Of a stretch of DNA of 53,278 nt, positions 49,301 through 53,278 are shown in pieces. Each line of letters begins with the position of its first letter. Positions within the stretch are counted from its first letter, which is position 1. The notes under the pieces are model-generated. The model saw nothing but the letters and a program-made list of their open reading frames with translations. It was not told the origin of the DNA and ran no database searches. This DNA is from a bacterium (GTDB taxonomy: Bacteria; BMS3Abin14): assembly GCA_029210965.1 (NCBI GenBank), contig JARGFZ010000017.1, forward strand, positions 1 through 53,278. Reading direction: 5' to 3'. The position numbers and the translations under genes were made by a program.

Positions 49301-49444
49301 TTCCAGGGCGTGGATCACCCCGCCCCACGGACCGGCTGAGGTCCAGGCAAAAACGCCTGCCGGTGTCGCAAGGATGCCAGCAGCGACCATCATCAGCGTG
49401 GCCCCGAAGCCAAACAGGCTATGTAAGACAGGTTTCAATCTCAA
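46340..49444 (-). CDS. Large beta-propeller protein with CFI-box-type C-terminus
   Basis: A 1034-residue exported protein. After a signal peptide (about 8-32) come many propeller strands with Asp-box character (NTIYAGTGNGIYLRN, DGIYRSIDGGGNFASM), then a fibronectin-like segment near 830-900, a poly-Gly linker, and CFIATAAYGSPMEAEVDLLRE...GWGRVLLAVYYTVSPKPADFIA, the CFI-box C-terminal region, followed by two hydrophobic segments and a basic tail. That arrangement is a presumed sorting or anchoring signal. The start is a TTG inside an ATCTCAN heptad tract; no better start is in frame. It is followed 71 bases later by the second propeller gene. Confidence 0.82.
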   Translation of the reverse strand: MRLKPVLHSLFGFGATLMMVAAGILATPAGVFAWTSAGPWGGVIHALENSPAEGNTIYAGTGNGIYLRNVTDAGGAWQPFENTLGYRVLQLLPDPANDVVYAVVRGSRDDFNFDDTMWSGYLYELNMTSGTFESLFGVDDPATAGTDETREVSSMVLCGPGDLLVTTHDEELCTEFINAQGECVNSSGNAVSPMQVGYVYRRAASGGAFSSGIDPGWYPFNLPIQSALGSAGSNTVYLVRSNDDGSYSDMVVSDATGSCGTTWRAELDMNKMGTLTEGEKPISLGYSLAGHVLFGTRGGKVFRKSDAGSWAAHGTGLPTSFPVVDFGIDIQGRMVSILRKHGYVGSNADDPNGGVWYLDDATWRPSSVYNYVSSRVRAVLPLGGDEWVAYDQAGIWRYMGGQGAAVEDDRGIAAVSLDGMVINPRHQDRALAFGASGLYERIDGDWSRVILSYIRFVSNHADSNLDVMQDIRDKGYISAEFSFDDTGTIWVGGKAGVGLLKGVVRTQDPVSYWFDQVFWDINTKSTITDLLVDPFDLDTIWFTNVSKDGIYRSIDGGGNFASMTTHLSTARHYRANLLVSDLLEPEQRSILVGTDSIQDIVPGVLFLEGSGAFEETGLYMNQSVGGLDFNPAELGTKKAVAGAKNCVSGMALTRSNDTWVLDTAVPNPDGLPQSQIIKALEIPHGADADGLADAFTVAHQNGTSFMGLYHSRAGTYQGSPGAQWDRLDGEIDLYGPTSVTVHPKDGNLLWVTTQCGSAFTLRNDHFNDMAGPLFPWGSELEILNTADVLAGMAGTMELSWMAPGDDGDMPGWADRYVLYYRTDRAFAGTRDLADVGVVSVNGMPAPHISHRVETYSLDISSYTDTRFFLALAAYDEQDQVSALLTAATNPLAAGTEDPPPVTSGGGGGGGCFIATAAYGSPMEAEVDLLREYRDNYLVHRGWGRVLLAVYYTVSPKPADFIARHPLLKQGARIMLSPIIGTVRSGAHTGALPVVVGFMLVLIPLAGGLVLLSAVFRGLRKTWILILLRSHARQE

Positions 49445-49949
49445 ATCTCAGATCTCATATCTCAAAGGTAAATTCCAATTCCCAACCGTTCTGGCCGGTG
49501 TTATTTCCAAGATTCAAAGGTTTAGATCCAAGATCCAATATCCAGGATCCAGTAAAACTTCCCTATTGCCGTCGTAACTGTTCGTATCCTGTCATCGCGA
49601 GGCAATTGTTTGTGCCGACTTGTCACGTCGAAGCCTAGGCGAAGACGGAAACGATCCCGATTCGAGACTGCCGCGTCACACTCGTCTATCTCGATGCTCC
49701 TCGCAGTGACAAGCGCTGACATTTATGAACCTCGCACCAGGCACTTCGTAATGGTATTCTCTCCGTGTCTCCGTGTCTCCGTGTCTCCATGTCTCCATGT
49801 CTCCGTGTCTCCGTGTCTCCGTGTCTCCGTGTCTCCGTGCCTCCGCGTCCGGGGATCTCCGTGTCACCGCGTCACCGTGTTATCGTGTCACCGCGTCTCC
49901 CTGCCCGGATGTTTTTACCGCTACTCCCTATTTTCCATTTTCTATTTTC
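49439..49949. repeat. Repeat-filled gap with heptads, composite palindrome and octad tract
   Basis: ATCTCAN heptads at 49439-49466 overlap the start of the propeller gene; AGATCCAATATCCAGGATCCAG heptad-like text lies near 49530-49553; a long GTCATCGCGAGG...CTCGCAGTGAC palindrome spans about 49592-49712; and GTGTCTCC octads run from about 49763 to 49900 (at least eight near-perfect units). No gene was supported; plus-strand ORFs rich in SPCLRVSV repeats are translations of the octad tract. Confidence 0.7.
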
Positions 49950-52900
49950 TTAATTATGACACGCCCCGCAAAGCTCCCCGTCGATGTCCCTGAGCCGCAG
50001 CATCTTGTTGGCCGGGATCTGCGCTTCGGTGCCGGCGCTCCCCGGAGTCCCCCCATTGACGAAAAGATCCGAACCGTGGGGGTTGTGACAGGTAACGCAG
50101 GTGACCCGGTCCCCGGTGTCGTTGTTGGCGTTCCATGCGCTGTCGAGGCTGTCCCCCAGGGGCAGGAACGGCTGGAAATCGTCAGCTGTATCTGTAGTGG
50201 CCTCATTACCCCACTCGAACCAGTGATCCACATACTGATCTATGTGGTAGCCGAGACCGGAAACGTTGACAGGATCATGAGTGCTGTAAACGGACATGCC
50301 TGTGTCACCCACAAAGACATCCACCGTCCCACCGCCGCCCCAAAGGGTAAAGTGATCGCTGGGGTGCTTGGGCGAAGCCCGGAATTTGAAGGAGGTGTTG
50401 TCGGTGTGACAATTGATACACAAGTTGGTCACCGTTGTCTGCAGGGCGTCGTTGGTGATCACTGTTCCCACCCGATACCGGTCAGCGCTGTCTACCGGGA
50501 AGTGATCTGTTGAACTGTCGTGGCACTCGGTGCACGCCAGGGGCAGCGACAAGCCCGGGGCGGTGTCTTCGGCCCACGGGCCGTTGTTGATCAGGGTGTC
50601 ACCGTGGCCGCCGCGGCTGTAGCCGCTGAGGGGCCCGGCGTAGTTGGCTGCGGTGTTGGTGGCCTGGTAAAGGGTTCCGCCCCGGCTGCGGAAGCTGGCC
50701 GAATCGATGGCGCCGTCGCCGTCCACATCCCCACCAAGGCCATGACAGCCGCCGCAGGTAATGTAGGCCTGGGCACTCGCAGGATTGCCTGCGGCATCAG
50801 CGTCCCACGTCCAGGTCACACTCTCGAGACCGTGGCAGTAGACGTTGGAACACTGGAAGGCGTAGGCCGCGGACTTGGTCACTGAAGGCGCCACTGATGC
50901 GCCAGACCTGGTCCAGGTGGTGTTGTAGTAGGCGTTTTCAGCCCCGCGCAACGTCGTGTTCAGGTCGCTGCTCAGTGTGATGTTGTCAAAGTGAACGTCC
51001 GGATCGTAGGTGGATACGCTGGACTGGTTGTGCCATGTAGCCGAACCGGGGTTGGGCCCGTGGCACGTCTCGCAGTTGAACTCCGGCTTGCCGCCAGCGG
51101 TGCCGCCGTGGGCCTGGTGGGCCCCGGAGGTGGGCGGATATGCGTGACAGCCCGCGCAGCCCGCGGTAAAGCCGGTGTCGTGCTTGTGGCACTGATCACA
51201 GTCGCCTGGGTTGCCCGGGTAGCCGGCATGGCCGCTGTAGTTGGCATAGAGGCCGTCGACGAAGCCGAGGCCGCCGCCCGTCTGTGTATGGCACTCCTGG
51301 CAGATACTCGAGTACACCGTCGTGTCCGCGTAGCTCACCTGGGCCGACGTAATGCCGGTGGTGGTGTCGGTGTAGGCCAGGGAAAGCTGTTCCGTGGGCA
51401 TGGCCGGAGGCGTTCCCGTGGTTGTGAAGGTGCCCGTCTCCTCGTCCCAGATCTCCCTGGAGATCATGAAGCTGTTGGAGCCGTCGCCGTGGGGGTCGTG
51501 GCAGTTGAGGCACTCGGGGGCGAGGGACCAGGTGTAGTTCAGTGAGCCGCCTGCTCCGGTAATCGCTGCCGCCGAATGGTTGACCACGGCGATGGAGTGG
51601 CAGCCCGCAGCCTGGGTGTTGCAGCCGGTGCCCGAAGTGAAGGTGCCGTTGAGGCGGAAGGCGTTGCCGGCGCTCAGCGTCGCGCTGAAGTCGTGGGACG
51701 TTCCGGCGAGGTCGTGGCAGTCGGAGCACGCCACGCCGGCTCCCTGTGCCGAGTGGCCGTAGGCAGACCACTCGGCGCTGGCCACAACGCTTGCCGTTTC
51801 GTCCCGGCCGTTGAAGCTGTTCACGTCCAGGGTGTTGTAATGGCAGTCGGCGCAGCCGGTGGGAGCGGCGTTCCACGCGATGTCGGTAATAGCGTCGTGG
51901 CAGGCCCCCGTATCACAGGTGCCGAAGGCTCCGCCGTCACCCACCGTGGTGGTACCGTTGTAGGCGCTGGCTCCGTTTGCCATGGTCACATCGCCGTCGA
52001 TATGCGTTGCCTTACCCGACATCGAGGTGGACGAAGTCGCGTCATGACAATCCATGCAGTCCACCGTCGGGTGGGCCAGGTGCTCATCGTGGGCCACCGT
52101 GACAGGACTCGCTGCGTGGCACAGGGAGCAGTCGGCATAGCTGCTGCCCCAGGTGTAGGCCGTGGCTGACGCGCTGCCCGTCCCATCGTTGTGGCAGTCG
52201 TTGACGCCGCAGGAGCCCCTTGCCGCCGAATTGTCGCCATCCGAGACGGTCCCGGTGTAAAGGATGGACCCGATGAAATTGGGCTGTGTGCCCACAACGT
52301 GGGTACCCGATGCCGGCGTCCCCGGCGTGTGACAGTCGCCACAGCCCAGGGGAGCGATGCCGAAGGTCGATGCCATGGACACGTGCTGTGTGTGGCTCGA
52401 ACTGCCCGGGTCGGACACGCTGTGGCACGCCCCGCAGGCGCCCGATGCTGTGCTGTTCCACACCGGCGTCGTGTCGCTTCCGCCAGCGGATATGGTGAAG
52501 GTGTCCCCGTGGCAGTAGAGGCCGGTACAGATGCCCTGGCCAACTCCGGCACGGCTCCCCTTGGCGGGCGTGTAGGCGCCGCTGGGGTTCGTGGTGTCGA
52601 ACACAACGTCGATGCGGTTCGAAAGGGTCGAATCGGCCAGCGCATTGTAAGCTGTCGTGTTGGCCACCGGTGAGATGTTATTGTGCACTCCCGCGTTCTG
52701 GTGGCACACGTTGCAGTTGTAACCGTAGGAACCAACATGCTTCGGATGGGCATCGCTCGTCGGGGGATACCCGTGGCAACCGTCACACGAAAGAGGCATG
52801 AAACCGTCTACAGTAGACACACTGGCATCGTAATCGTGCTGGTGGCAGGCCACACAGTTGTTGCCCTGCTCGTTGTTGCTGTAATCGTCAAGGCCCGTGT

Positions 52901-53278
52901 GATCGCCGTCAACACTGGCCATGGTCGTCGTCGTACCGTTGGGGCGCGGGTTGTTCTGGTGGCACTGCACGCACACGTTGTTGCCCTGGGTCGATCCGTC
53001 GTCAAAGCTGTCAGCGCCCGTCCTGGACTCGAACACCATGGAGATCAGCGTCGTGGCGTTGCTGCCGGAACCAGGTACGCTGTAGTTCATCACCTCGACA
53101 CTGCCCTTGAGCATGGCGATGTTGGGGTTGCCGTTGGCGTTCATCGTCAATCCGTGGGGCTCGTGGCAAGCGTCGCAGCGGTAAGCGAACTGCTCCGCGT
53201 TGGGATCGTGCTTAACCGCCACTGTAAGGGCAGCCTTGGCTTCCTCCATGTCCCCGGCCAGTATTCGTTCCACCACCC
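49950..53278 (-). CDS. Giant multihaem c-type cytochrome, 5' end outside the window
   Basis: At least 1108 residues, open through the window edge, so the N-terminus and signal are missing. I count 21 CXXCH sites (CDACH, CVQCH, CVACH ... CVTCH, CGACH) plus four CX4CH (CTGLYCH, CGVNDCH, CDTGACH, CSNVYCH) and one CX6CH (CNTQAAGCH). The last codons read ELCGACHN, so the final haem site sits at the very C-terminus. It shares the CxxxxCH...CXXCH pairing and the GYPPTSxAHxxH segment type (YPPTSDAHPKH, YPPTSGAHQAH) with known Geobacter-type cytochromes. The first visible residues (EEAKAALTVAVKHDP) look like a helical, TPR-like region, so more than a cytochrome may lie upstream. Confidence 0.88.
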   Translation of the reverse strand, partial: VVERILAGDMEEAKAALTVAVKHDPNAEQFAYRCDACHEPHGLTMNANGNPNIAMLKGSVEVMNYSVPGSGSNATTLISMVFESRTGADSFDDGSTQGNNVCVQCHQNNPRPNGTTTTMASVDGDHTGLDDYSNNEQGNNCVACHQHDYDASVSTVDGFMPLSCDGCHGYPPTSDAHPKHVGSYGYNCNVCHQNAGVHNNISPVANTTAYNALADSTLSNRIDVVFDTTNPSGAYTPAKGSRAGVGQGICTGLYCHGDTFTISAGGSDTTPVWNSTASGACGACHSVSDPGSSSHTQHVSMASTFGIAPLGCGDCHTPGTPASGTHVVGTQPNFIGSILYTGTVSDGDNSAARGSCGVNDCHNDGTGSASATAYTWGSSYADCSLCHAASPVTVAHDEHLAHPTVDCMDCHDATSSTSMSGKATHIDGDVTMANGASAYNGTTTVGDGGAFGTCDTGACHDAITDIAWNAAPTGCADCHYNTLDVNSFNGRDETASVVASAEWSAYGHSAQGAGVACSDCHDLAGTSHDFSATLSAGNAFRLNGTFTSGTGCNTQAAGCHSIAVVNHSAAAITGAGGSLNYTWSLAPECLNCHDPHGDGSNSFMISREIWDEETGTFTTTGTPPAMPTEQLSLAYTDTTTGITSAQVSYADTTVYSSICQECHTQTGGGLGFVDGLYANYSGHAGYPGNPGDCDQCHKHDTGFTAGCAGCHAYPPTSGAHQAHGGTAGGKPEFNCETCHGPNPGSATWHNQSSVSTYDPDVHFDNITLSSDLNTTLRGAENAYYNTTWTRSGASVAPSVTKSAAYAFQCSNVYCHGLESVTWTWDADAAGNPASAQAYITCGGCHGLGGDVDGDGAIDSASFRSRGGTLYQATNTAANYAGPLSGYSRGGHGDTLINNGPWAEDTAPGLSLPLACTECHDSSTDHFPVDSADRYRVGTVITNDALQTTVTNLCINCHTDNTSFKFRASPKHPSDHFTLWGGGGTVDVFVGDTGMSVYSTHDPVNVSGLGYHIDQYVDHWFEWGNEATTDTADDFQPFLPLGDSLDSAWNANNDTGDRVTCVTCHNPHGSDLFVNGGTPGSAGTEAQIPANKMLRLRDIDGELCGACHN

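Noticed and set aside
49763-49900. GTGTCTCC array as a CRISPR
   Set aside because: The units are 8 bases long and contiguous with no spacers; it is a simple tandem tract.

Overview
The window reads as one stretch of an anaerobic, Gram-negative, deltaproteobacteria-like chromosome (Desulfobacterota/Desulfuromonadota in modern naming; this is an inference, confidence moderate). Reasons: two very large multihaem c-type cytochromes with the CX4CH...CXXCH pattern known from Geobacter, a thioredoxin-multihaem fusion, NHL-repeat and FG-GAP proteins, lipoproteins and an outer-membrane beta-barrel, a sigma54 activator, an FmdE-like protein and an oxygen-independent UbiU/UbiV-like pair. Every supported gene (33 ordinary genes and two micro-ORFs) lies on the minus strand; long plus-strand ORFs are shadows of GC-biased codons.

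Layout, low to high coordinates (transcription runs high to low). 1-900: vapBC toxin-antitoxin pair. 1161-2704: periplasmic binding-like protein coupled to a Tat-exported DUF362 protein. 2815-16289: a secreted/envelope cluster in which right-handed beta-helix proteins alternate with carboxypeptidase-regulatory-like domain proteins, often overlapping by 4 bases; it also holds a membrane spermidine-synthase-like protein, a 20-residue micro-ORF, and an FG-GAP/ASPIC protein. 16422-18689: degenerate AAA protein, FmdE-like protein, ArsP-like permease. 18915-21774: tetrapyrrole methylase and UbiU/UbiV-like pair. 22313-23167: a fifth carboxypeptidase-regulatory-like lipoprotein. 24127-28475: sensor kinase, sigma54 response regulator, and a small gene with its own sigma54-type promoter and a structured C-rich 3' RNA. 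28567-34581: outer-membrane barrel, CsgG/TolB-like lipoprotein, NHL protein, TlpA-like thioredoxin, thioredoxin-decahaem fusion. 36128-53278: two giant cytochromes, two large beta-propeller proteins, an Ig-like protein with a lipoyl-like tail, and a second micro-ORF ending the run before a terminator.

The most interesting find is a pair of unannotated micro-ORFs, 20 and 19 codons long, 27 kb apart, whose products share the C-terminal nonapeptide VGSSSVHPC. Each has a strong ribosome binding site, and almost every shared codon differs synonymously (even AGC versus TCN serines), so the peptide itself is under selection. Both follow an envelope gene on the same strand, and their YIxP start resembles RRE-recognised RiPP leaders. 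The second is a 3' RNA with three single-stranded CCCCCAA segments whose stems use G-U pairs only on the minus strand.

The intergenic DNA is unusual: it is filled with 7- and 8-base tandem tracts (ATCTCAN, TTCATCC, TTCTGCN, GTGTCTCC and others), palindromes of the TGGATTCCGG...CCGGAATGAC type, and composite repeats. Some of these tracts run into genes, supplying start codons for four of them and C-terminal residues for two.
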